The notes: a model not told the origin generated them from the letters alone. Positions 19,197 to 27,796 are shown, counted from the first letter of the stretch. The stretch: 64,000 nucleotides of DNA from Thalassobacterium sedimentorum (GCF_031127905.1 NZ_JARXIC010000002.1:186001-250000), one strand, 5' to 3'. Numbers and translations: made by a program.

Positions 19197-19619
19197 TCAG
19201 AGCTGCAAGGGATCAACCGCAAAATACTGACTTGCATTCAAAAATTCCCCTTGCGCATCAAGCCATGCGGGATCTTGCGTAATTTCCTTCATTGATTTCT
19301 CAACGTTGTTACAAAACAGATATACCTTGGGTCCCAGGCAAATGTATGCATCCATTCCAATGCCGTCCCCCTCTCGGGTGAAGCTAAACTCACCTCCCAG
19401 CTCAGTCTGTTCATGCGTTAATTCCTGACGCAAAAGCAGGGTACTATCTGCAAATTCCTCCATAAAAGCTTCGCGGCGTGGCCCCTCGTAATAATGTAAC
19501 TCTGGAGACTCTCCTGCCAAACTTACAATGGCTAATTCGTCAAAAACCGCACGTCCATAAGCGGCATTCAATAATGTAAAGGATTTCTGAATGCGAGCAG
19601 TCGCGGCGTTTATGTCCAT
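19197..19619 (-). CDS. Conserved hypothetical protein
   Basis: A 140-residue soluble protein of unknown function, ATG 19619. The sequence has compact alternating helix and strand character (FDELAIVSLAG, LHYYEGPRREAF, DAYICLGPKVYLFCNN) consistent with a small alpha/beta fold. No signal peptide, membrane segment or catalytic motif is visible. The layout (short helical start, central hydrophobic strands, a CNN near residue 106) loosely recalls roadblock-like regulatory folds, but this is weak. It is 83 bases downstream of fmt on the same strand and may be expressed with it. Confidence 0.65.
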   Translation of the reverse strand: MDINAATARIQKSFTLLNAAYGRAVFDELAIVSLAGESPELHYYEGPRREAFMEEFADSTLLLRQELTHEQTELGGEFSFTREGDGIGMDAYICLGPKVYLFCNNVEKSMKEITQDPAWLDAQGEFLNASQYFAVDPLQL

Positions 19620-19702
19620 TCATGGATCAAAAATGAACTGCAGGCTGGGTTCAAGAATGATAAAAAATTTCTGCACAGCCAAAACAATCTCCAGTCAAAT
19701 TT

Positions 19703-20674
19703 TCAAACTAACAATGGCGCACTGGCCACGCTAGCTAAGACCTCGCCCTCTTCGATAGGATAGCCGCGCAGAAAATCCGGCGCGGGCAACATGCGTCCCC
19801 CGGGACGTTGCAATTCATGCAGCGAAACCACCCCCTCAGCTGTGGCTACCTCGACGCTGTCACCGACTGCCACCACTGTGCCCGGCTGCGCACGACTGCT
19901 GCTAGTGGATACCGTGCAGCGCCCCACTTTCACCCGTGTCTCCCGATGATCGAAGTAGGCTCCCGGCCAGGGTGTGAAGGCACGCAGGCGCGCATCCAAA
20001 CCGGCCGCGGATTGATTAAAGTCGAGCGCGCCATCTTCTTTCGATATTTTGCGACAGAAAGTAGCTTGGCTCACATCTTGGGGCACAAAATCAAGCTGCC
20101 CGCTCAGCGCCGCAGCCAGGTCGCGCTGTAGCAGCGGCACCACAGCCTCCCCCACCTTGGCGCGCACTATGGGACTGGTGTCGGTGCTTTCAATTCGCAC
20201 AGATTCACGATCGGCGACATCACCGGCATCCATTTCTTTCACGATCTGCATCAGGCAGACCCCGGTCTCCTGCTCCCCGAGCGCGATGGCGGTCTCGACA
20301 GGCGAGGCGCCCCGATAGGCGGGCAAGAGGGAGCCATGAAAATTCAACATTCCATGTGTGGGCGCTTCGCGCACCGACTTCGGCAAGAAGTGCCCATAGG
20401 CCATCACAAAAGCCAGCGCGACCGACTCCGCGCGCAACCACTCCGCCAGCGCGGCGTCGGGCTTGTCTGGCTGCAAGAGCTGGATGCCCTGCTCGCTGGC
20501 ATAGGCCGCGACGGGATTTTGCTGCAGCTTTTTACCGCGCCCTTGCCGGCGGTCGGGCTGGGTGACGACCGCCGCCAGCGTGCACAACTGCGAGCCCTGC
20601 TCGACTAGATAACGCAGCCCCGGAAGACAGATGGCATCGGAACCGAAATAAACGATTTTTGGTAGATCAGACAT
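19703..20674 (-). CDS. fmt: Methionyl-tRNA formyltransferase
   Basis: Formylates initiator Met-tRNA using 10-formyl-tetrahydrofolate. The N-terminal Rossmann-type domain begins KIVYFGSDAICLPGL. The catalytic segment NFHGSLLPAYRGASPVETAI is near residue 112, and MDAGD near 150 supplies the conserved Asp. A C-terminal OB-like domain follows from about 210. Length 323 is normal. Start ATG 20674. The DnaQ-like exonuclease gene lies 14 bases upstream on the same strand, so the two are probably co-transcribed. Confidence 0.97.
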   Translation of the reverse strand: MSDLPKIVYFGSDAICLPGLRYLVEQGSQLCTLAAVVTQPDRRQGRGKKLQQNPVAAYASEQGIQLLQPDKPDAALAEWLRAESVALAFVMAYGHFLPKSVREAPTHGMLNFHGSLLPAYRGASPVETAIALGEQETGVCLMQIVKEMDAGDVADRESVRIESTDTSPIVRAKVGEAVVPLLQRDLAAALSGQLDFVPQDVSQATFCRKISKEDGALDFNQSAAGLDARLRAFTPWPGAYFDHRETRVKVGRCTVSTSSSRAQPGTVVAVGDSVEVATAEGVVSLHELQRPGGRMLPAPDFLRGYPIEEGEVLASVASAPLLV

Positions 20675-20688
20675 AGAAAAAATCAGTG

Positions 20689-21348
20689 CTAGAGGAGTTC
20701 TTGTTGGCCCATGTTCTCGCGCGCGGCGTCGGAGGCGCTGCTCTGTAAAAAGAGCCAGCGCAAGGTGGCCTCCGCCAGCGTCGGCTCCTCAGAGAGACGA
20801 CGCAAGAGCAAGGCCGAGGCGAGCGCATCATACAGCGCACAATGATAATGACGCCGCTCGGCCGGGCAAATCACCACGGCCTGCGCATCCAGCGCCGCTT
20901 GCAGCTCAAACAATGTGATCAATACCTGCAGCTTATGCTGCTCTAACTGCGGATAAATACTGCGGTAGATGTAGAGCGTGTCCAACCAAGGGCCCCAACT
21001 GGTGGTGCTTTGCCCCGGCTCCGAAAAGTTGGGCGAAGTGCGCGGATAGGACCAAACCGCGCGCAAAAAGCCGTCTTCCACTGCAGCATTGTGCGCGCAA
21101 AAAGGGCCCGTCTCACGCAGCCGCGCAAAGAGCGGCCACTCCGCATCGAAGCGTGCCTCGCCCGCGGCACGGTCTTCAGAGATGCCATGTTGTCCACGGT
21201 CGATGTCGGTGATCGTGCCGATGGGTGCACAGATCCGCGTCTGCGAAGCGACAATCTCGCCCTGCTGCAGCGTGACGTAGCCGTATTCCACGACCCCGCT
21301 CTGGCGGCTGCCTTCAAAATCAATGACATGGATGGGAGTTTCGAACAT
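20689..21348 (-). CDS. DnaQ-like 3'-5' exonuclease (DEDDh)
   Basis: A 219-residue exonuclease-fold protein. Exo I is VIDFEGSR (Asp and Glu of DEDD) near residue 10, Exo II is HNAAVEDGFL near 88, and Exo III is HCALYDALASALLL near 168, with the His-x4-Asp arrangement of the DEDDh subgroup. This is the fold of the DNA polymerase III epsilon subunit, but the sequence lacks epsilon's C-terminal clamp-binding tail. It is better seen as an epsilon-like nuclease of unknown substrate. ATG 21348. It is the first gene before fmt and divergent from oppB. Confidence 0.82.
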   Translation of the reverse strand: MFETPIHVIDFEGSRQSGVVEYGYVTLQQGEIVASQTRICAPIGTITDIDRGQHGISEDRAAGEARFDAEWPLFARLRETGPFCAHNAAVEDGFLRAVWSYPRTSPNFSEPGQSTTSWGPWLDTLYIYRSIYPQLEQHKLQVLITLFELQAALDAQAVVICPAERRHYHCALYDALASALLLRRLSEEPTLAEATLRWLFLQSSASDAARENMGQQELL

Positions 21349-21455
21349 GAGAAATTAATATGCGAGCGCAGGCTAACTCGGAGGCAGCCCCGCGCAAGCG
21401 CAGAGACTGTCCTTTGCTTTTTTCGCAGGGGTTTCACTGGTAAGCCCCTAGGTTT

Positions 21456-22448
21456 ATGAATTTGATATTTGATTCACGCACACAGTCGTTCAAACAATAT
21501 TCCTACTTCCAACTTCTCACTTCTCACTTCGTGTTTCAACTCATCCTCAGACGTCTACTGCAAGCCATCCCCACATTGTGGGTGATTGCGACAGCGACCT
21601 TTGTCCTGATGCAGCTCACGCCGGGAGGGCCCTTTGACACGGAAAAAGATATCCCGGAAGAGGTGCAGGCGCTGATCAATGCCCACTACGGCTTGGACCT
21701 GCCAATGCATGAGCAGTATCTACGCTTTCTGGGGCAACGCTTGCGGGGCGATTTCGGGCCTTCTTACAAATACGCAGGCTGGGATGTGGACGAAATTATC
21801 GCGCAGAGCTTTCCGGTCTCATTGGAGCTGGGCTGCTACGCGCTGCTGGTCGCCTTGGCAATCGGCACCCCCATCGGCGTGTTCGCCGCGCTGCGACACA
21901 AGCGGCCGTCGGAAACTGCACTCATGGGCTTTGCCATGCTGGGCATCTGCCTGCCGGCCTTTGTGCTGGGGCCCATCCTGATCATGGTTTTCAGTATGCA
22001 ACTCGGCTGGTTCAATCCCTTTGGCTGGAATACAGCCAGTGACCGGGTGCTGCCCTCAATCACGCTGGGGCTCTTTTATGCAGCCTACATCGCGCGCTTG
22101 GCACGCAGCGGCATGTTGGATGTGATGCGGCTCGACTATATTCGCACTGCCCGCGCCAAAGGTTTACGCGAACGTGCGGTGGTGCTGCGGCACGCGCTGC
22201 GCACTGCGCTCTATCCGGTAGTCGCCTACCTGGGGCCCGCTGTGGCAGGACTGATCAGTGGCTCCTTTGTCGTGGAAACCATCTTTTTCATCCCCGGGCT
22301 GGGCAGTTTCTTTGTCAATTCCGCCTTCAACCGCGACAGCACCATGGTGATGGGCACCGTGCTGTTTTACGCCGTGCTCATTTTATTTTTCAACCTACTG
22401 GTGGACCTCATTCAAATGTGGATGAACCCACGCACCCGCCATGACTAA
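21456..22448 (+). CDS. oppB: ABC transporter permease, OppB/DppB family
   Basis: Inner-membrane permease of a peptide/nickel/opine-type ABC importer, with about six membrane helices. The N-terminal signature LRRLLQAIPTLWVIATATF and the cytoplasmic coupling loop (YIRTARAKGLRERAVVLRHA, near residue 232) are typical. Start ATG 21456 has a weak AGG five bases upstream. In-frame GTG 21531 gives MFQLILRRLL, which fits most relatives better, so the first 25 residues may not be translated. Its last eight bases overlap oppC. No ATPase or substrate-binding protein gene is in the window. Confidence 0.92.
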   Translation: MNLIFDSRTQSFKQYSYFQLLTSHFVFQLILRRLLQAIPTLWVIATATFVLMQLTPGGPFDTEKDIPEEVQALINAHYGLDLPMHEQYLRFLGQRLRGDFGPSYKYAGWDVDEIIAQSFPVSLELGCYALLVALAIGTPIGVFAALRHKRPSETALMGFAMLGICLPAFVLGPILIMVFSMQLGWFNPFGWNTASDRVLPSITLGLFYAAYIARLARSGMLDVMRLDYIRTARAKGLRERAVVLRHALRTALYPVVAYLGPAVAGLISGSFVVETIFFIPGLGSFFVNSAFNRDSTMVMGTVLFYAVLILFFNLLVDLIQMWMNPRTRHD

Positions 22449-23325
22449 GCTCGAACGCGAACAGACAGCGACCGACGCACGTTCACTGGGACGCGACGCC
22501 TGGGAGCGCCTGTGCGCCAACCGCATGGCACGCATCGGCGGCGGACTCTTTATCGGCATCACCCTACTCTGCTTGATCGGGCCCTTTTTTGTGCCCTACT
22601 CGCTGGAAACCACCCAGTTGGCCTACGGCGCACAGCCTCCTTCTTGGTCACACTGGTTTGGCACCGACGAACTCGGTCGCGACTTACTGATACGCACTTT
22701 GATTGGCGGGCGCATCTCCATCGGCGTCGGCTTCGCCGCGACCGCGGTGGCGCTGCTGATCGGAGTCGTCTATGGTATGATTGCCGGCTACTACGGCGGC
22801 CGTATCGAAGCCGCCATGATGCGCTTCGTCGACACGCTCTACGCACTGCCCTTCACCATTATCGTCATTTTGCTCACCGTCCTGCTCGGCCGCAGTATTC
22901 TATTGATCTTCCTAGCGATCGGCGCGGTGGAATGGCTGACCATGGCCCGCATCGTGCGCGGGCAAACCAAGGCGCTGCGCAAGCAGACTTTTATCGATGC
23001 CGCCATCGTAAATGGCGTGCCGACTCGCCGCATTCTAGGCCGGCACATATTGCCCAACCTACTCGGGCCGGTGATTGTCTTCACCACCCTCACCATTCCC
23101 GCCGTGATTTTATTGGAATCCGTGATCAGCTTCCTCGGCCTCGGCGTGCAACCGCCAATGAGCTCCTGGGGCATCTTGATCAACGAGGGCGCAGTCAAAC
23201 TCGACATCTACCCTTGGATGTTGATCTTCCCCGCAGCCTTTTTCTCGCTCACGATCTTCGCGCTCAACTTCGTGGGCGACGGCCTACGCGACGCCCTGGA
23301 CCCCAAGGACTCGGGCGATTCCTAG
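22441..23325 (+). CDS. oppC: ABC transporter permease, OppC/DppC family
   Basis: Partner permease of the OppB-like protein, 294 residues with six membrane helices. It has the OppC hallmarks: an N-terminal helix (RMARIGGGLFIGITLLCLIGP), HWFGTDELGRDLLIRTLIGGR near residue 75, and the coupling loop (QTFIDAAIVNGVPTRRILGRH). It starts at ATG 22441, overlapping the end of oppB, so the two are translationally coupled. Peptides or oligosaccharides are typical substrates of the family. The gene ends ten bases before the converging hypothetical gene. Confidence 0.94.
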   Translation: MTKLEREQTATDARSLGRDAWERLCANRMARIGGGLFIGITLLCLIGPFFVPYSLETTQLAYGAQPPSWSHWFGTDELGRDLLIRTLIGGRISIGVGFAATAVALLIGVVYGMIAGYYGGRIEAAMMRFVDTLYALPFTIIVILLTVLLGRSILLIFLAIGAVEWLTMARIVRGQTKALRKQTFIDAAIVNGVPTRRILGRHILPNLLGPVIVFTTLTIPAVILLESVISFLGLGVQPPMSSWGILINEGAVKLDIYPWMLIFPAAFFSLTIFALNFVGDGLRDALDPKDSGDS

Positions 23326-23335
23326 GGAAACCTAG

Positions 23336-23797
23336 CTAGAAGCCCTTCTTGCGCAGAACCTCTTCAAGCTGAGCTTGGAAGGACTGCACATCTTCGGGGC
23401 TAGGACGGTATTCAGGGTCATCGCCTGGAATCAGGCCAAGCTGTCCTGCAGCGCTGAGTTGCCAACCAAGGCTGACGCCATCGCTGAACTTCACCGTGCC
23501 ACTGACCAGCGCGCCCGGGCGCATAATCGCATCCACATCAACAAATACAGAGCCATCGCCCCCCTCATCGACAAGTTCCGCCTCGGCGTTTTCGGTTTCC
23601 GCATCGGCGGCGTCTTCACCCGCTTCCGGCTCGTCTTCCACCACTGCGATATCCAAGTCGTCGACCAAGAAACGCACATCCATATAAGTCATGGAAATTT
23701 CAAATTCTTCGAGCAGCGCTCGCTGCACATCGGCCAGCGAGCGGCCTGCTTGAACCCATTGTGTAACTGAGGCTTTTTGTTCGTCGGTAAGTTGCAT
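23336..23797 (-). CDS. Conserved hypothetical acidic protein
   Basis: A 153-residue protein of unknown function in three parts. The first is an N-terminal helical region ([19 protein letters not shown]) that resembles a small helix-turn-helix-like fold. The second is a strongly acidic low-complexity linker (about 52-80, Glu/Asp/Ala). The third is a C-terminal beta-rich segment ([20 protein letters not shown]) ending in a helical tail. No membrane or signal sequence. ATG 23797. It converges on oppC with ten bases between stops. Confidence 0.68.
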   Translation of the reverse strand: MQLTDEQKASVTQWVQAGRSLADVQRALLEEFEISMTYMDVRFLVDDLDIAVVEDEPEAGEDAADAETENAEAELVDEGGDGSVFVDVDAIMRPGALVSGTVKFSDGVSLGWQLSAAGQLGLIPGDDPEYRPSPEDVQSFQAQLEEVLRKKGF

Positions 23798-23902
23798 AAT
23801 CGGTCAAGTTGAAGATGGCGTGCCGCTCGTCAACCACGAAGCAGGAAATTGCAGACGAGAAGACAGCATCTGGCCCCTCGCTGCAAAGAACGAGAGAAGG
23901 GC

Positions 23903-24907
23903 CTAACCAAAGACCTGTCGCTTCAACCCATTGATCACAGACAGATCGCCCCAATCGGCACCCCGTAGAGCATTCACTTTCGGCGGGTGCTTTCGGCCCT
24001 TCTCCATTTGCCAAGCCCCCACGAAGCCATGGACAAATTCCTGCGAGCCAAAAATGGCTCCGTCCGTAAAGTAGCGCACACGACAGCGCAGGATCGCAGG
24101 CTTACTAAGACAGCCATCCTCTTGCTCCAATACCTTCAGAGCTTGCTGACGCGTCATCTCAGGCAAACCAGACTCCGCAGCCCGTTTACCAAAGATCAAC
24201 AAGCGATGTGACTTCAAAGCCCCCGAGACTGCAGCCTCACCGCTCTGCCTCTGGCCAAGATAATCCCTCCAAACTCCAAGCAAGCCCTCTTGCGCTTTCT
24301 GATCGCCCGCGACTGCCTCCGCATAGCCACAAAAACGATAATCCTTCGGATCTTCAACGATCCCCGCCCGCACAGAATTCAAATCAATATAGGCCGCCAT
24401 CGTTTGCAGCGGGTTCCCCTTCCCTTCGACAAGAACCGACTTAAAACGCTCCGCCCATAATGTGCCGTAGCGCTGATGCGAGCGATTATACCACACAGAG
24501 AAGCGCTGCTTCACCGCCTTCATAAACTCGGAAACATCCCCCATTCGCGCGCGGAGTTTCCGGCGAATGACCTCTGCATCCTCACCGCCCGCCTCAAGGG
24601 TCTTTACCATCTGAGCAACCGAAGCTTCCTGATACTTCGTAGGCTTAGGGTAAAGAATCTTATAGCGGCGCATCAGCTCGACATCAGATACCTCCTGCCC
24701 ATCAAACACACGCACCAGCACGTGAAAGTGGTTCGACATAATGCAATAAGTTAAGATCTCAACCCCCGAAAATTCAGCCACTTGCCACAGCATCTTACGC
24801 AAAATCTCTTTCTCCCGGTCCTGCAACAAGCGCTCACCATTCACAGTGCGAGTCATACAGTGATAAACGGCACGGCTCCCACTCACCTTTGTCCTTCGAG
24901 TCCTCAT
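23903..24907 (-). CDS. REP-associated tyrosine transposase (RAYT, Y1_Tnp/IS200-like)
   Basis: A 334-residue HUH-endonuclease protein of the Y1 transposase superfamily. The metal-binding HUH motif is in CIMSNHFHVLV, the preceding beta strand in SGSRAVYHCMTRTV, and the candidate catalytic Tyr lies in MAAYIDLNSVRAGI. RYGTLWAERFKSVLV is a conserved stretch of the REP-associated group. It is longer than minimal IS200 proteins, with an extra C-terminal region. ATG 24907 (MRTRRTK) is preferred; an upstream in-frame ATG at 24937 would translate a palindrome. There are no terminal inverted repeats of a normal IS. A palindrome and tandem repeats lie directly upstream. Confidence 0.88.
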   Translation of the reverse strand: MRTRRTKVSGSRAVYHCMTRTVNGERLLQDREKEILRKMLWQVAEFSGVEILTYCIMSNHFHVLVRVFDGQEVSDVELMRRYKILYPKPTKYQEASVAQMVKTLEAGGEDAEVIRRKLRARMGDVSEFMKAVKQRFSVWYNRSHQRYGTLWAERFKSVLVEGKGNPLQTMAAYIDLNSVRAGIVEDPKDYRFCGYAEAVAGDQKAQEGLLGVWRDYLGQRQSGEAAVSGALKSHRLLIFGKRAAESGLPEMTRQQALKVLEQEDGCLSKPAILRCRVRYFTDGAIFGSQEFVHGFVGAWQMEKGRKHPPKVNALRGADWGDLSVINGLKRQVFG

Positions 24908-24917
24908 ATATAAATGA

Positions 24918-24939
24918 AAATGCCACAACCACGGCATTT
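24918..24939. repeat. REP-like palindrome upstream of the RAYT gene
   Basis: AAATGCC (24918-24924) and GGCATTT (24933-24939) form a 7-base-pair stem with an eight-base loop, just upstream of the RAYT start. RAYT proteins act on palindromic elements near their own genes, so this is a candidate recognition hairpin. Confidence 0.45.
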
Positions 24940-24957
24940 CGTCAACATTATTTAGCC

Positions 24958-25027
24958 TGTCCCTTATTTTAGATACTGTCCCTTCTTTAGATATGTCCCT
25001 CTTTTAGATATGTCCCTCTTTTAGATA
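24958..25027. repeat. Four tandem copies of a 17-18 base TGTCCC...TTTAGATA repeat
   Basis: The copies are 24958-24975 (TGTCCCTTATTTTAGATA), 24977-24993 (TGTCCCTTCTTTAGATA), 24994-25010 and 25011-25027 (both TGTCCCTCTTTTAGATA). The last two are identical and abut. They lie directly upstream of the RAYT gene. The following 294 bases up to 25321 contain no supported gene; a 75-codon plus-strand frame at 25150-25377 overlaps the regulator gene and looks spurious. Confidence 0.9.
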
Positions 25028-25321
25028 ACAACGTCCCCCACAAAGCTGCTCAAGTAAACGCATGCTTAGCCGAACATCCACATGGGCACACCCACTTTAC
25101 TCCAACTTACAGCTACCTGGCTCAATCAGGTAGAACGATCTTCAGAAGTTTGCTGAGATATTTATGGGAAATCACTCGTGAATTGTCGTTTAATTGTAGC
25201 GAATTGGCGAAGCTATTTCGAGTTGAGGCGCGCTACAACCGACGCTCGAAACCGCTTCGTGGACTTCTCTACACAATCAGGTGTTTTCTTAGACTTCTTC
25301 TGAACATGGCTATAATGATTT

Positions 25322-26431
25322 TCACAGCGCTTGCTGTGTGCGATACTTGGTGGGTGTCATGCCGGTGTCGCGTTTAAAGCTGCGACTGAAATGCGGGGCG
25401 TTACAAAAGCCTGTGAGCGCGGCGATGGTTTCGATGGGTTCTTGGGTGGTACTGAGGAGTTTGCGCGCTTCAGCGATGCGGCTGCGGATTAAGTATTCGC
25501 GTATGCTGCTGTGCATTTGATTGCGGAAGCGTAGCTCTAAGAGGCGACGACTCACCCCGAGGTGCTCGGCGATTTCGAGGGTGCCGATGGAACGGCGCAA
25601 ATGAGTAGCGATGTAAGCCAGCGCTTGCCTGACCAGCGGGTCGGTGGCGGCCAAGGCATCGGTGCTTTGGCGCACGGTGATGCCTTGCGGGGGGATCAAC
25701 TTGAGGCGCTCCGCGAGGGGCTCGCCCTTTATGATTTGATCCAACATGGCGGCTCCTTCGTAGCCGATGCGCGCAAGATCGTAGCGCACACTGGAGAGCG
25801 TGACCCACTGACTCTCGCAGATCAGTGCGTTGTCATCCGCCCCCAAGAGTGCGACGTCGTCGGGAATGCGCAGTCCGGCTTCATGGCAGAGGTGCGCCAA
25901 CCAGGCGGTATCGTAATCGCTTTTAGTGTAGATGGCACAGGGCTTGGGTAAATCCAGCAAGCGCTGTGTGATGTAAACGGGATCCTGCGCCTTGACGGTA
26001 TCGAGTCGCACACAATCAATACCGGCAGCGGCCAGTGTGTCACGATACGCCTGATAGCGGGTACGACTGACTGGGTTGATCGCCAGCCCGAACCAGGCGC
26101 AGTTCTGGTGCCCGAGTGCTATAAAATGCTCCGCACCGAGGTGCCCCAGCGCGGTATTGTCCGCAGCCACCCGGGGCAGATCAATGTCTTCGCGCCAGAT
26201 CGACAGGTCGACCGTCGGCACATCGGCTTTCAAAACAAATTCTTCCAGCTGACGACTGAAATTCAGCGAGGTAATGATGCCGTCGCCCTTCCAGTGCTCG
26301 GGCAGCTGAAAATCCTTGAGAATGCTGACGTCCAAGTGCCAGCCATGCTGCCCCGCATAACGTGCGATGCCTTCATGCGCGGCTTGGTCGTAACTGCCCA
26401 AAACCATCAAAATATGCTTCCTGCGTGCCAT
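25322..26431 (-). CDS. XylR-type AraC-family transcriptional regulator with sugar-binding domain
   Basis: A 369-residue DNA-binding regulator. Residues about 5-270 form a LacI/periplasmic-binding-like ligand domain (KHILMVLGSYDQAAHEGI, VAADNTALGHLGAEHFIALGH, VALLGADDNALICE), the layout of E. coli XylR. Residues about 275-369 form a two-HTH AraC domain (SIGTLEIAEHLGVSRRLLE and ETIAALTGFCNAPHFSRSFK). The preferred start is ATG 26431; the frame runs up to 26467. It is divergent from kdgK-eda with 146 bases between starts, so it probably senses a sugar acid and controls that operon and itself. The ligand is inferred from context only. Confidence 0.88.
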   Translation of the reverse strand: MARRKHILMVLGSYDQAAHEGIARYAGQHGWHLDVSILKDFQLPEHWKGDGIITSLNFSRQLEEFVLKADVPTVDLSIWREDIDLPRVAADNTALGHLGAEHFIALGHQNCAWFGLAINPVSRTRYQAYRDTLAAAGIDCVRLDTVKAQDPVYITQRLLDLPKPCAIYTKSDYDTAWLAHLCHEAGLRIPDDVALLGADDNALICESQWVTLSSVRYDLARIGYEGAAMLDQIIKGEPLAERLKLIPPQGITVRQSTDALAATDPLVRQALAYIATHLRRSIGTLEIAEHLGVSRRLLELRFRNQMHSSIREYLIRSRIAEARKLLSTTQEPIETIAALTGFCNAPHFSRSFKRDTGMTPTKYRTQQAL

Positions 26432-26449
26432 TTGCGCAAAAGTGCAAAT
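26430..26449. promoter_or_regulatory. Candidate operator over the regulator start codon
   Basis: ATTTGCGC (26430-26437), AAAA, GTGCAAAT (26442-26449) is a 20-base near-perfect inverted repeat (7 of 8 pairs). It overlaps the ATG of the XylR-like gene and lies 128 bases from the kdgK start. The position suits autorepression. Confidence 0.4.
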
Positions 26450-26577
26450 CTTTCTAGGAATATGCAATTTTTATCTTAAAGGCCTGCGGCGTATGTTGAT
26501 CGTTTTTACACAATCCCGGTCGTCCTTTCGAAAGTAGAGGCACGGCTGCAATCAATGTCCCCACAACTAGTTCTCTT

Positions 26578-27675
26578 ATGGCTATCGATATCAAATCCCC
26601 TGACTCATGTGAATACGGCTGCATCTCGCTCGGCGAGGTGATGCTACGCCTCGATCCCGGCGAAGGCCGCGTCCACACCACGCGTCAATTTACAGCCTGG
26701 GAAGGCGGCGGCGAATACAATGTCGCCCGCGGCTTGCGTCGCTGCTTTGGTCTGAAGACCGCGGTGGTCACTGCGTTTGCGGACAATCCTGTCGGTCGCT
26801 TGGTAGAAGACTTCATTCTACAAGGCGGCGTCGACACTGACTTCATCAAATGGGTGGAATACGACGGCATCGGCCGCGAGGTGCGCAACGGCCTGAACTT
26901 CACCGAGCGCGGCTTCGGCATCCGTGGTGCTGTCGGCTGCCCTGACCGCGGCAACACCGCCGCCAGCCAGCTCAAGCCCGGCGACATCGACTGGGAAGAG
27001 ATCTTCGGCAAGCGCGGCGCACAGTGGTTCCACACTGGCGGCATCTACGCAGCGCTCAGCGCCACCACGCCAGACGTCGTCTTGGAAGCAGTCAAGTGTG
27101 CGAAAAAGCACGGCACCATCGTCAGTTACGATTTGAACTACCGCCCATCACTCTGGAAAGACTTCGGCGGCCTCGCCAAGTGCCAGGAAGTGAATCGCGA
27201 AATCGCACAATATGTCGACGTGATGATCGGCAATGAAGAAGACTTCACCGCCTGCCTCGGCTTCGAGGTCGAGGGCGTAGACGAGAACATCTCCCACATC
27301 CCAGTGGAAGCCTTCAAAAAGATGATCGGCACCGCCATCAAGCAGTTCCCAAACTTCAAGGCCACTGCAACCACCTTGCGCGCAGTCAAAACCGCCACTG
27401 TCAACGACTGGGCCGCCATGGTTTGGCACGACGGCGAATTCTACGAGTCCATGCAGTTCCCGGAATTGGAGATCATGGACCGCGTGGGCGGCGGCGACAG
27501 TTTCGCCTCGGGCCTGATTTACGGTTTCCTTTCCGAAAACGATCCCCAGGAAGCGGTCGACTACGGCTGTGTGCACGGCGCCCTCGCCATGACCACTCCC
27601 GGCGACACCACCATGGCCTCGCTCAAGGAAGTGAAAAAGATCAAAGCCGGCGGCGGCGCTCGCGTGGATCGCTAG
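26578..27675 (+). CDS. kdgK: PfkB-family sugar kinase, likely 2-keto-3-deoxygluconate kinase
   Basis: Phosphorylates a sugar or sugar acid with ATP. It is 365 residues with the PfkB fold: the N-terminal SLGEVMLRLDPGEGR, GGGEYNVARGLRR near residue 43, and the C-terminal signature DRVGGGDSFASGL (301-313) with catalytic Asp307. The neighbour eda encodes the aldolase for the product of keto-deoxygluconate kinase, which supports that substrate, although PfkB kinases are hard to assign by sequence. It is somewhat longer than E. coli KdgK (about 310). Start ATG 26578 without Shine-Dalgarno. The gene for the regulator is divergent. Confidence 0.85.
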   Translation: MAIDIKSPDSCEYGCISLGEVMLRLDPGEGRVHTTRQFTAWEGGGEYNVARGLRRCFGLKTAVVTAFADNPVGRLVEDFILQGGVDTDFIKWVEYDGIGREVRNGLNFTERGFGIRGAVGCPDRGNTAASQLKPGDIDWEEIFGKRGAQWFHTGGIYAALSATTPDVVLEAVKCAKKHGTIVSYDLNYRPSLWKDFGGLAKCQEVNREIAQYVDVMIGNEEDFTACLGFEVEGVDENISHIPVEAFKKMIGTAIKQFPNFKATATTLRAVKTATVNDWAAMVWHDGEFYESMQFPELEIMDRVGGGDSFASGLIYGFLSENDPQEAVDYGCVHGALAMTTPGDTTMASLKEVKKIKAGGGARVDR

Positions 27676-27683
27676 AGAACATC

Positions 27684-27792
27684 GAACGTTGAACTTCCAA
27701 CGTCCAATGCTGAACCTTGCTTCAGCACTCAAATCTAGTTTCTAAAATCTCTCATTCAAAATTCAAAGTTGGACCTTGGATGTTCAACGTTC
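27684..27792. repeat. 24-base inverted repeat in the kdgK-eda gap
   Basis: The left arm 27684-27707 (GAACGTTGAACTTCCAACGT then CCAA) and the right arm 27769-27792 are reverse complements at 22 of 24 positions, separated by 61 bases. The right arm ends four bases before the eda ATG. In mRNA the hairpin would occupy the region where ribosomes bind eda. Confidence 0.8.
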
Positions 27793-27796
27793 CCCC

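Noticed and set aside
22512-23339. Long plus-strand frame of 275 codons across oppC
   Set aside because: It is the third-frame shadow of oppC, rich in Arg and His, with no domain; the oppC frame has clear permease motifs.
24958-25027. Tandem repeats considered as a CRISPR array
   Set aside because: Units are contiguous without unique spacers and no cas gene is present.
25150-25377. 75-codon plus-strand frame between the RAYT repeats and the regulator
   Set aside because: Its end overlaps the regulator gene in antisense and the composition is Cys/Arg-rich without a domain.
27148-27732. Minus-strand frame of 194 codons opposite kdgK
   Set aside because: Antisense shadow caused by third-position codon bias; the kdgK strand carries the PfkB signature.
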